Of a stretch of 7,309 bases of DNA, positions 1 through 6,446 are shown piece by piece (the first letter of the stretch is position 1; every line of letters begins with the position of its first letter). The stretch is taken from NCBI GenBank assembly GCA_020426425.1, contig JAGQQB010000182.1:1-7309 (forward strand), read 5' to 3'. Both the position numbers and the translations under genes were made by a program. Below the pieces are notes generated by a model. The model did not search any database. It saw only the letters and a program-made list of their open reading frames with translations, and was not told where the DNA came from. The stretch comes from Planctomycetaceae bacterium. GTDB taxonomy: Bacteria > Planctomycetota > Planctomycetia > Planctomycetales > Planctomycetaceae.

Positions 1-174
1 CCGGTATGGATCGTGAGAGTTGCTGGTGGTTGCCAGCACTCCGATTCGCCGTCGGGTGACTGCTGGGGCATGGCGAAAACTCTCATTCCAAGGGATCGTT
101 TGGTCAACCGGACGCAAGACTGCCGCACTCTTCCGCACCGATTCGGCCCCACCGATGCGGCTGATTGGCTCCAA
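1..174. other. Left-edge region without a supported gene
   Basis: This stretch lies beyond the stop codon of the minus-strand membrane protein gene. Short plus-strand open frames beginning at 13 and 20 have no ribosome binding site or recognisable protein character and run antisense into that gene, so I do not call them. Positions 133-137 (CCGCA) and 156-160 (TGCGG) can form a 5-bp stem in a GC-rich stretch. It sits about 15 bases past the stop and could contribute to 3' end formation, but it has no T-run on either side, so it is not called as a terminator. Confidence 0.4.
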
Positions 175-1119
175 TTACTCAAACGACACGCCCAGGAGTG
201 AGTGCAGCACCAATAGGAACAGGCGGGCGTTGGCCATTTTGGAATAGTCGAACCCGAATTTCCCCTTGCTGCTGTACCACTTCGCGTCCGACGTCTTGAA
301 CGAGAAGGTGCCGCCGCCAATGGAGATGTGGTTCAGGGCCTCCCCTTCCACTCGTTCTTCCTTACCCTTTATGCGGAACTCCATGAAGCCGGGGCCGACC
401 CGGACGGCATCGTTCTTGTTCACTTTGAACTCGACCGAGCCGTGCTTCTCCAACTCCGCCTGCAGGGCATCCAGCAGGAAGTTGCTCCAGGAGATCTCTC
501 CCGAGAGCGCGAAATGGTAAGGATCCTTCCCCTTGGGCGTTCCCTGTTCCGAATTGAATTGCCCTTGCAGTTGGTACACCTTCTTACCGTTCGCATTCTC
601 CCACCGATAGAAATACTGGGTTCCGGTGTAGACGCCGTTGTAGTAATGCCGAGTTTGGCCGGTGAACAGATCGACCGCGTCGGCGAACGGGAATAGCTCT
701 TCCTGCGGATCGGCTTCGCGCCCTCCTTTGAGCGTATAGCGGGCCAGACCCTCCTTGCCCACAAACGAGCAGGTGTGCTGGAACCGGGTGAAGTAGTACA
801 CCAACGCCAGCCCGATCAGCGCAATGACACCCCCCAACACATTGCCGACGACGGCGTTGTCCGGGGCCAGCGACGTCATGGCAAAGTAGGTGCCCGCCCA
901 CAATCCGAGCGCGGTAATCAGTGCCACTACCATGCGGGGTGTCGCTCCCATGGGCTGCTTGTCGCTGGTGAGCGTGGAGTAGGCTGAGAGCAATTCGCCG
1001 ATCTCTGTGGGTGGACCGGCAAAGAAGTCCATCTCAGGTGGAATCCGTTCATCAGCGTGGGTGAGCAATTCGCGCGGTGGCTTCCACGACTCAAAACCAA
1101 GGTCGTCCTGTTGCGTCAT
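175..1119 (-). CDS. Hypothetical membrane protein with two N-terminal transmembrane helices
   Basis: The function is not recognised. The start is the ATG at 1119-1117, because GGAG lies 7 bases upstream of it; an in-frame ATG at 1173 would add 18 basic residues and lacks such a site. The 314-residue product has a polar, proline- and acid-rich N-terminus (about 1-55), then two hydrophobic helices (about 63-82 and 88-110) joined by a short loop. After these comes a soluble region (about 115-295) rich in Gly, Tyr, Phe and Lys with alternating beta-like segments, and the protein ends in a short hydrophobic stretch (about 297-313). There is no signal peptide, catalytic motif or metal-binding pattern. 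The plan of paired helices followed by a beta-rich domain recalls small PH-like membrane proteins of the DUF6585 kind, but this is only a guess. The gene is transcribed away from the dehydrogenase across a shared spacer. It is on the opposite strand from the export cluster, and nothing ties it to export. Confidence 0.8.
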   Translation of the reverse strand: MTQQDDLGFESWKPPRELLTHADERIPPEMDFFAGPPTEIGELLSAYSTLTSDKQPMGATPRMVVALITALGLWAGTYFAMTSLAPDNAVVGNVLGGVIALIGLALVYYFTRFQHTCSFVGKEGLARYTLKGGREADPQEELFPFADAVDLFTGQTRHYYNGVYTGTQYFYRWENANGKKVYQLQGQFNSEQGTPKGKDPYHFALSGEISWSNFLLDALQAELEKHGSVEFKVNKNDAVRVGPGFMEFRIKGKEERVEGEALNHISIGGGTFSFKTSDAKWYSSKGKFGFDYSKMANARLFLLVLHSLLGVSFE

Positions 1120-1123
1120 GCGA

Positions 1124-1160
1124 GGTCTCCAAGGAACTTGCCAGGTTGATGTCCGAGACC
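1124..1160 (-). promoter_or_regulatory. Possible hairpin masking the ribosome binding site
   Basis: GGTCTC at 1124-1129 and GAGACC at 1155-1160 are perfect 6-base complements separated by 25 bases. In the minus-strand transcript the downstream arm overlaps most of the GGAG ribosome binding site, so folding could limit translation of the membrane protein. The long loop makes the stem weak by itself, and no aptamer-like structure is evident. This is a structural suggestion only. Confidence 0.25.
1127..1130 (-). promoter_or_regulatory. Ribosome binding site of the membrane protein gene
   Basis: On the minus strand this reads GGAG, seven bases before the ATG at 1119. It decides the start in favour of 1119 over the upstream in-frame ATG at 1173. 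Confidence 0.6.
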
Positions 1161-1230
1161 GCTGCCGGATCACCTGCCACGCACGGTAGATAGAGCCGCA
1201 TCAGCGTGCAACAGAGAAGCCCGCCGCAGG

Positions 1231-1243
1231 CACTCGACGAGTG
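1231..1243. promoter_or_regulatory. Palindrome, possible operator in the divergent spacer
   Basis: CACTCG-A-CGAGTG is a perfect inverted repeat with 6-base arms and a one-base centre. It lies about midway between the starts of the minus-strand membrane protein gene and the plus-strand dehydrogenase. That position suits a dimeric regulator acting on both promoters. No adjacent regulator gene is present and no clear -35/-10 pair was found. Confidence 0.3.
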
Positions 1244-1270
1244 TCGTCCGCAGCAGTCGCCGCACGGTCG

Positions 1271-1286
1271 CCATGAACAGTCATGG
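1271..1286. promoter_or_regulatory. Inverted repeat upstream of the dehydrogenase
   Basis: CCATGA and TCATGG form perfect 6-base arms around a 4-base loop (ACAG), ending 50 bases before the dehydrogenase start. This could be a protein-binding site or a small hairpin in the 5' leader. It is short enough to have arisen by chance. Confidence 0.25.
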
Positions 1287-1324
1287 ATCGCTACGCTGCG
1301 TGATTCGTCAGGATGCCAATCAGC

Positions 1325-1332
1325 AGGAAGAG
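1325..1332 (+). promoter_or_regulatory. Ribosome binding site of the dehydrogenase
   Basis: AGGAAGAG lies four bases before the ATG at 1337. It supports that start over the in-frame ATG at 1313, which would place eight extra residues ahead of the first beta strand of the Rossmann fold. Confidence 0.6.
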
Positions 1333-1336
1333 CACG

Positions 1337-2083
1337 ATGAAGATTGCGGTGGTCACTGGAGCGGGATCAGGAATCGGACGGGCGGTGACGCTTGCATTGC
1401 TGCAGGCGAATTACCGTGTCGCGCTCGCTGGACGCCGGGCTGAGAAACTTGACGAGACGATCGCGCTGGCTGGCGACCTGGGGCAATATGCCATCGCCGT
1501 ACCGACCGATGTGACCAACGAAGCCGCCGTCGCGGCACTGTTTGCCTCGGTCCAGGACCGGTTCGGTCGACTGGATCTGCTGTTCAATAACGCGGGGACC
1601 GGAGCCCCGGGAATTGACTTCGGCGAACTCACGCTCGATCAATGGCGCAACGTGGTTGATGTCAACCTCACGGGTCCGTTTCTGTGCGCCCGGGAGGCCT
1701 TCCGCCAGATGAAATCGCAACAGCCGCAGGGAGGCCGCATCATCAATAACGGTTCGATCTCGGCCACCGCCCCGCGTCCCAACTCCGCTCCCTACACCGC
1801 GACCAAGCACGCCGTCACCGGGCTGACCAAATCCCTCGCTCTCGATGGCCGAGCGTACAACATCGCCTGTGGACAAATCGATATCGGCAACGCCGAAACT
1901 GACATGGCCGCCCGCATGAAAACCGGCGTCCCCCAAGCTGACGGCTCCATCCGGGCCGAACCAACCATGCCCGTCGCCCATGTCGCCGAAGCCGTCCTGC
2001 ACATGGCCCAACTGCCGTTGGAAGCAAACATCTTGCAGTTGACAATCACGGCCACGCACATGCCGTTTGTCGGCCGGGGGTGA
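1337..2083 (+). CDS. Short-chain dehydrogenase/reductase (SDR), classical type
   Basis: This is a cytosolic NAD(P)-dependent oxidoreductase that would interconvert an alcohol and a carbonyl; its substrate cannot be told from sequence. With the start at 1337 it has 248 residues, normal for classical SDRs, and opens directly into the first beta strand. Visible motifs are the cofactor loop TGAGSGIG (7-14), Asp58-Val59, NNAG (84-87), Asn110, the catalytic Ser140, and Tyr153-x3-Lys157, with the usual 13-residue Ser-Tyr spacing. Arg33-Arg34 after the second strand favours NADP(H) over NAD(H), by family knowledge. The substrate-side loop reads ACGQIDIGNAETDM (177-190), where many SDRs have Pro-Gly; Cys178 takes the place of the proline. 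The gene stands alone, divergent from the membrane protein gene and 466 bases ahead of the export cluster, so no pathway is implied. The family is certain and the substrate unknown. Confidence 0.95.
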   Translation: MKIAVVTGAGSGIGRAVTLALLQANYRVALAGRRAEKLDETIALAGDLGQYAIAVPTDVTNEAAVAALFASVQDRFGRLDLLFNNAGTGAPGIDFGELTLDQWRNVVDVNLTGPFLCAREAFRQMKSQQPQGGRIINNGSISATAPRPNSAPYTATKHAVTGLTKSLALDGRAYNIACGQIDIGNAETDMAARMKTGVPQADGSIRAEPTMPVAHVAEAVLHMAQLPLEANILQLTITATHMPFVGRG

Positions 2084-2549
2084 GGGAGTACAGTCGTGCG
2101 GCATGCACACCCTTCGCCAGATTGCCGCAGCCGCTGTCCAGTGTGCTGACGGTCTGGATGCAATGCTCAATCGGTCAGTCCCGACTTGAACGCAACTCTC
2201 CTCACTTTGCGCAATTCTAATCGTTCAAACGCAGGGGCGTTCAGGACTTGATGAATCCGTCGCGACCTCCGCAATTGTAAAGAACGGATGCAGAAGAGTT
2301 CTCAACCTGTCGAGCGGCTTCCCCGATATAGGATGTGATGATGCACCAGCGAAGCAGTCAGCCCGCCGCTCAGAATTCCAGCGAATCTGCGTCATTGCGA
2401 CCCCATCCAGGTTTTGGAGGCACGCGTGATCTGCGCCGTCGGGAACATTTGGGTAGCCGTGAACAGGCCAACGGATAGAATCTCCGACTCAGGAACTTCC
2501 GGGCTGTGCCTGCGCCCCTTGGGAGCGTTGACGAACACAGAGAATTACG
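2084..2549. other. Intergenic region ahead of the export cluster
   Basis: I see no supported gene in these 466 bases. A minus-strand open frame from 2633 to 2370 overlaps the start of the ABC gene and has no protein-like character. There is no convincing terminator after the dehydrogenase; the best hairpin (AACGC 2228-2232 with GCGTT 2237-2241) is short and has no T-run. A near-repeat GCAATTCTAA (2211-2220) and GCAATTGTAA (2271-2280) recurs at exactly 60 bases with one mismatch. Isolated -10-like hexamers occur (TCTAAT at 2216, TAGAAT at 2476), but neither has an acceptable -35 at 16-18 bases. The promoter of the export genes probably lies here but cannot be placed. Confidence 0.5.
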
Positions 2550-4664
2550 ATGACCAATGAAACTCCCTTTGACCTGGAACGCATGGCATGGCTGCTGGAG
2601 TCCCTTGCACGGGAGATGGGACGCGATCCGCAACGCGGCGAGCTGCGCCGTGCATTGGAGGAATCGCGTGCCGCGTTAAGTCTGGACCATGCTGGCCAAT
2701 GGTGGAAACCGCTGATTGAGTCGGGCGGTTCACAAGGACTCCATTTGCGACTGGTCGATTGTCAGTCGACCGAGTTGGAGAGCATGCTGCTCGATGGGGG
2801 CCGCGCCATCGCGATAGGCCGTACAGAAGGACTCGTGGCATTGAAGTCCGGACGTCGGGGGCGATTTCATGTGACGTCCCCTCGTAGTTCCGTGCACATG
2901 ACCTCTGCCGAACTGGAAACGGCGCTCATCCCGATTGATGAAACAGGGCGTATCCGTGTCCTGTTGGCGATTCCCGTACCTACCGGCGAACAACTGGAGC
3001 CGGCGACTCCGTTATCGCGGTTATACGCACTGCTGCAGCCGGAATTGACCGATGTCTGGACCGTATTGGTGTTTTCGCTGGTTGCCGGACTGCTGGGACT
3101 GGCGACGCCGCTGGCCGTGGAAGCTTTGGTGAACACCGTTTCCTTCGGCAAGCTGTTTCAGCCGGTTGTGGTGCTGTCGATTATGCTGATGGCGTTCCTC
3201 TCCTTTGCCGGCGCGATCAAAGCGTTGCAGACGCTGGTGGTGGATCTCCTGCAGCGACGATTGTTTGCCCGCGTCATGGGAGATCTTGCCTATCGGCTAC
3301 CACGGACGCCAATTGAAGGCTTCGATTCGAACTCCGGACGAGAGTTGGTGAATCGATTCATGGAAATTGTCACCGTGCAAAAGGTGGTGGCTCAGTTCCT
3401 GCTGGACGGCCTGTCGCTCGTACTCGCGACATTCATCGGGATGGCCGTGCTTGGCTTTTATCATCCTTGGCTGCTCGGTTTTGATTTGCTGCTGATTTTG
3501 CTGATTTTCGCCGGCCTCATGATTCTCGGCCGCGGAGCGGTGCAAACGAGCATCAAAGAGTCGAAGACGAAGTATCAGGCACTCGCCTGGATCGAAGATG
3601 TCGCCGGGAGTCCGCTCGCGTTTCGATTGGGCGGGGCGAGCGAGTTTGTCCTCGAACGGACCGACAAGCTGACGCATAATTACCTCACCGCGCGTCGCAA
3701 GCACTTTAGTGTGCTCTACCGACAAATCCTGTTTGCGTTGGGAGTGCAGGCGCTGGCCAGTACAGTGCTCCTGGGGCTTGGCGGCTGGCTGGTCATCAAT
3801 CAGCAGTTGTCGCTCGGGCAGTTGGTGGCATCTGAACTCATCGTGACCACAATCGTCGGCGCATTTGCCAAATTGGGCAAACACCTGGAGGCGTATTACG
3901 ACGTGATGGCCGCCGTAGACAAACTCGGCGCGTTGTTCGACTTGCCAATCGAACGACAGGGCGGGTTACTGAGTTTTTCCACCGAACAACCCGTGGAAGT
4001 CGACGTCAATTCGATTTCGGCCAGTTCCGCAGACGGGGAAATTGTGTTGGCGGACCTGAGCCTGCATCTCAAGCCGGGAGCGAAAACGGTACTGACCGGC
4101 CCGAGCGGTTCCGGAAAGAGCCTGCTGCTGGAATTGCTCTTCGGGCTCCGCTGGCCGGAGTCGGGGCACATCAGCATCAATGATGTCGACATCCGCAACT
4201 ACCGTCCGGAGGTTTTGCGGCGACACATTTCGTTGGTCCGCGACGTTGAGGTCTTTGAAGCGACTGTGGCGGAGAATGTCCATCTCGGCCGCCGCGAGAT
4301 TTCAGACGCCGATGTACGTCAGGCATTAGACGACGTGGGACTGCTCGAGGACATTTTGAGTCTGCCAGAGGGGACCCAGTCGACGCTGAATGCCGTTGGC
4401 GCGCCACTCACGCAAAATCAGTTGCGAAAACTGATGCTCGCCCGAGCGATCGTCAGCCGACCACACTTGCTTCTGATCGATGGACTGCTTGACGCCCTGC
4501 CAGATCAGTCCGCTCGGGATCTGGCGACGTTGATCAGCCGGACGGATCAACCTTGGACCCTGGTGCTGGTCTCCGGCCACGAACAATTGCGTCAGGGACT
4601 GCGGCAAGTGGAACTGACGAAGCGACGCCCTAAGAAAGCACAGGAGCAGGAACATGTCGGTTGA
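2550..4664 (+). CDS. Type I secretion-type ABC exporter subunit with degenerate ATPase motifs
   Basis: This is a 704-residue half-transporter of the HlyB/PrtD kind (membrane domain fused to nucleotide-binding domain), which would act as an inner-membrane dimer with the HlyD-like protein encoded next. Residues 1-165 form a soluble N-terminal domain resembling the peptidase C39-like fold, but no catalytic Cys-His-Asp set is evident (only Cys71, out of place; the usual Asp-Pro appears as Ser110-Pro111). It is therefore probably a non-cleaving docking domain. Six membrane helices lie near 168-190, 203-226, 283-303, 306-328, 392-414 and 421-445. The nucleotide-binding domain (about 480-690) keeps Walker A GPSGSGKS (517-524), the Walker B Asp644 and the H-loop His677. 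It departs from consensus elsewhere: the A-loop aromatic is apparently Ala491, the Q-loop Gln is Arg564, the signature LSGGQ is LTQNQ (620-624), the catalytic Glu is Gly645, and the D-loop Asp is Pro651. The reading frame is intact, which argues against a dead gene. The start has only a weak upstream AGAGA. The 3' end overlaps the next gene by 11 bases. Confidence 0.9.
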   Translation: MTNETPFDLERMAWLLESLAREMGRDPQRGELRRALEESRAALSLDHAGQWWKPLIESGGSQGLHLRLVDCQSTELESMLLDGGRAIAIGRTEGLVALKSGRRGRFHVTSPRSSVHMTSAELETALIPIDETGRIRVLLAIPVPTGEQLEPATPLSRLYALLQPELTDVWTVLVFSLVAGLLGLATPLAVEALVNTVSFGKLFQPVVVLSIMLMAFLSFAGAIKALQTLVVDLLQRRLFARVMGDLAYRLPRTPIEGFDSNSGRELVNRFMEIVTVQKVVAQFLLDGLSLVLATFIGMAVLGFYHPWLLGFDLLLILLIFAGLMILGRGAVQTSIKESKTKYQALAWIEDVAGSPLAFRLGGASEFVLERTDKLTHNYLTARRKHFSVLYRQILFALGVQALASTVLLGLGGWLVINQQLSLGQLVASELIVTTIVGAFAKLGKHLEAYYDVMAAVDKLGALFDLPIERQGGLLSFSTEQPVEVDVNSISASSADGEIVLADLSLHLKPGAKTVLTGPSGSGKSLLLELLFGLRWPESGHISINDVDIRNYRPEVLRRHISLVRDVEVFEATVAENVHLGRREISDADVRQALDDVGLLEDILSLPEGTQSTLNAVGAPLTQNQLRKLMLARAIVSRPHLLLIDGLLDALPDQSARDLATLISRTDQPWTLVLVSGHEQLRQGLRQVELTKRRPKKAQEQEHVG
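4642..4646 (+). promoter_or_regulatory. Ribosome binding site of the HlyD-family gene inside the ABC gene
   Basis: AGGAG sits seven bases before the ATG at 4654 and lies within the last codons of the ABC gene. Together with the 11-base overlap it points to coupled translation of the two subunits. Confidence 0.65.
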
Positions 4665-6132
4665 CCAACAGCGGCCCTATCCACAATCGGCGATAGCCCC
4701 CAGTCGGGAATTGAGTGTCGCTGCGTATAGCGAGCAATTCTTGCCGGCACTGCGTCTGGCACGCTCGTCGCGGATGGCGTATCGCATTGCGCGCGTGTTG
4801 TTCGTCATGTTGGGAGTGACCATCGTCCTGATGGCTTTTGCCCCCTGGCAGCAGTCGGTCCCGGGGACGGGCAACGTTGTGGCCTACGCACCGAGCGAGC
4901 GACAGCAGGTGATTCAGTCACCCATCAAGGGCCGCATCGAACAGTTCGCCCCGGGACTGGTCGAAAATGCGTTTGTGAAAAAGGGGGATTTCATTGCGCA
5001 GGTGGTTGACCTCGACGAAGGTTATTCCGGTCGCCTGCAACAACAGTTGCTCAACTCGCGACAATCGGCGATGGCCGCTCACCAGCAATTGGAACAGGCA
5101 CACAGTGCGGTCGACTCAGCACATCTCGTGGTCGAATCACTTCAGGCCCAGGTCGTGGCGTACTCCAAGGTGAAATCAGAAACGATTGCCGCCCAAGATG
5201 CGTTTGTGGAATTTGCTGAGAAGAAAGTCTTCGGTACCGAGCAACAAGTGTTCGAATACAAGTCCGCACTACCGCAGTTGGAGGCGGAACAGGAACGAAT
5301 GCGAGTCTTGTACGAAGAAGGCAACATTGCTCTGCAGAAAGTGCAGGAAGTGGAAGCAAAACTCAAAGCGCAGCAGGCGAAGGTTGCTAAGGCACAGGCC
5401 GACTTCGAGGCGGCCCAGTCGGAGCTGATGGGCAAGAAGAGTGAGCGCGAGGCAAAGATTCAGGAAGCACAGGTCAAGATTGACTACGCCGAGGCGGAAC
5501 TCAGCAAGGCGAGCCAGAACGTGGCCAAGGCCAAGCAGGATGTTGCCAAGTCCATGCAAGAGGCTCAAAAGGCCGAAAAAGAGGTCCTTGAGGCCGAGAC
5601 GAAGCTGGCTCGCCAGGAGACCCAGGTCATCACCGCTCCCTTTGACGGATATGTGGTTCAAATCAGCCCCAACGCCGGTTCCGGCGTCCTGAAGGAAGGG
5701 GACGCGATTTGCACGATTGTTCCAGCCACGAAAGAGCGAGCTGTCCAAGTATGGGTCAGCGGAAACGATGCCCCGCTCATCCAGCCAGGTCGTCATGTCC
5801 GATTGCAGTTCGAGGGCTGGCCTGCCTTGCAGTTCGCCGGTTGGCCATCGGTCGCTGTGGGCACCTTTGGCGGGACAGTCGTCTCGATTGACGCCACGGA
5901 CAACGGCAAGGGGAAATTTCGGCTGATAGTGCGACCTGATCGGAATGATGATCCTTGGCCGGAGGATCGCTACCTGCGCCAGGGGGTCCGGGCAAATGCC
6001 TGGGTGTTGCTCAATCGAGTGCCAATCTGGTTCGAGTTTTGGCGAAAGCTCAACGGGTTCCCGCCGGTCGTCTCCGAGGCAGAACCGGACGAAGACGCCA
6101 AAAAAAGCAAACCGCCTAAAGTGCCGAAGTAG
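4654..6132 (+). CDS. HlyD-family periplasmic adaptor (membrane fusion protein)
   Basis: This 492-residue protein would bridge the inner-membrane ABC subunit to the outer-membrane channel. A cytoplasmic N-terminus (1-45, with several Arg before the helix) leads into a single membrane helix (about 46-63). A first half of a biotinyl/lipoyl-like domain follows (about 84-118). A very long Ala/Lys/Glu/Gln-rich coiled coil (about 125-322) forms the periplasmic hairpin. The second lipoyl half is at about 323-357 (ITAPFDGYVV...GD) and a beta-barrel domain lies at about 362-455. The barrel contains a tandem 8-residue repeat, LQFEGWPA then LQFAGWPS (384-399). Near the C-terminus is VPIWFEFWRKLNGFPP (456-471), then a charged Pro/Lys-rich tail. 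The domain order is complete and typical of type I secretion adaptors; the coiled coil is long compared with RND-pump adaptors. The start is fixed by the AGGAG at 4642 and the overlap with the ABC gene, indicating one operon. The substrate is unknown. Confidence 0.93.
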   Translation: MSVDQQRPYPQSAIAPSRELSVAAYSEQFLPALRLARSSRMAYRIARVLFVMLGVTIVLMAFAPWQQSVPGTGNVVAYAPSERQQVIQSPIKGRIEQFAPGLVENAFVKKGDFIAQVVDLDEGYSGRLQQQLLNSRQSAMAAHQQLEQAHSAVDSAHLVVESLQAQVVAYSKVKSETIAAQDAFVEFAEKKVFGTEQQVFEYKSALPQLEAEQERMRVLYEEGNIALQKVQEVEAKLKAQQAKVAKAQADFEAAQSELMGKKSEREAKIQEAQVKIDYAEAELSKASQNVAKAKQDVAKSMQEAQKAEKEVLEAETKLARQETQVITAPFDGYVVQISPNAGSGVLKEGDAICTIVPATKERAVQVWVSGNDAPLIQPGRHVRLQFEGWPALQFAGWPSVAVGTFGGTVVSIDATDNGKGKFRLIVRPDRNDDPWPEDRYLRQGVRANAWVLLNRVPIWFEFWRKLNGFPPVVSEAEPDEDAKKSKPPKVPK

Positions 6133-6446
6133 GGCGTGGACAGCGTGTTCACTGCTGGACAGGGCACGCTATGGCTGAGGCGTTCTGGGAACGCCCCACC
6201 GCAGGCCCCCGTGAAGATTCCGGTTCCATCAGCCGGTAAACCTTGCCGAGTGTTCTGCCTCTGCCGCCTTTCAGTCTTGTCCATGGATCGCAGGAAGAAT
6301 GTCCTGTGGAGTGTCCTGCTCACGCCGGGACGACTTGAGTTGTGTCGCGTCGCAGTCGATCCAAACAAAGGGATCTGCGGCAGCAGTCCCTACCAGGACC
6401 GGCCACGTCAGCCGCTTCAACTCAAACTTCGTCTGACCAATTCTCT
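6133..6446 (+). other. Spacer between adaptor and outer membrane factor genes
   Basis: This 314-base gap interrupts an otherwise tight export cluster. An open frame from a GTG at 6136 to 6483 crosses it, but it runs out of frame into the signal peptide region of the next gene, has no ribosome binding site and resembles no protein I know. Inside are a perfect 7-bp hairpin (6179-6195, listed separately) and a close repeat of TGTCCTG (6300-6306, 6312-6318). The frame of the next gene is open back to a stop at 6336-6338, but the upstream codons are not signal-like. Confidence 0.45.
6179..6195 (+). terminator. Hairpin downstream of the adaptor gene, possible attenuator or RNA-processing site
   Basis: GGCGTTC (6179-6185) and GAACGCC (6189-6195) pair perfectly over 7 bp around a 3-base loop, 46 bases after the adaptor stop codon. 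No T-run follows, so it is not a classical intrinsic terminator. It could protect the 3' end of the upstream message, weaken read-through into the outer membrane factor gene, or be neutral. Confidence 0.35.

Noticed and set aside
1367..2170. Long minus-strand open frame (267 codons) opposite the dehydrogenase
   Set aside because: It is antisense to a gene with complete SDR motifs, and its Gly/Arg/Asp-rich product looks like a reverse-strand shadow of GC-rich codons.
2186..2221. Sigma-70-like promoter TTGAAC ... TCTAAT
   Set aside because: The spacing between the hexamers is 24 bases, too long for a standard promoter.
2476..2481. -10-like TAGAAT upstream of the ABC gene
   Set aside because: No acceptable -35 element lies 16-18 bases upstream.
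2370..2633. Minus-strand open frame of 87 codons before the ABC gene
   Set aside because: It overlaps the ABC start, its Arg/Ser/Pro-rich composition is not protein-like, and it has no partner gene.
3297..3884. Minus-strand open frame (195 codons) opposite the ABC membrane domain
   Set aside because: It is antisense to clear membrane helices and its His/Gln/Arg-rich product resembles no protein.
2550..4664. Treating the ABC gene as a pseudogene because of its lost motifs
   Set aside because: The frame is intact over 704 codons, Walker A and the Walker B Asp are kept, and it is translationally coupled to a well-preserved adaptor gene.
5269..5796. Leucine-rich minus-strand open frame (175 codons) opposite the adaptor
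   Set aside because: It arises because the coiled coil's Lys/Glu/Gln/Ala codons read as Leu/Phe/Cys on the reverse strand; it has no independent support.
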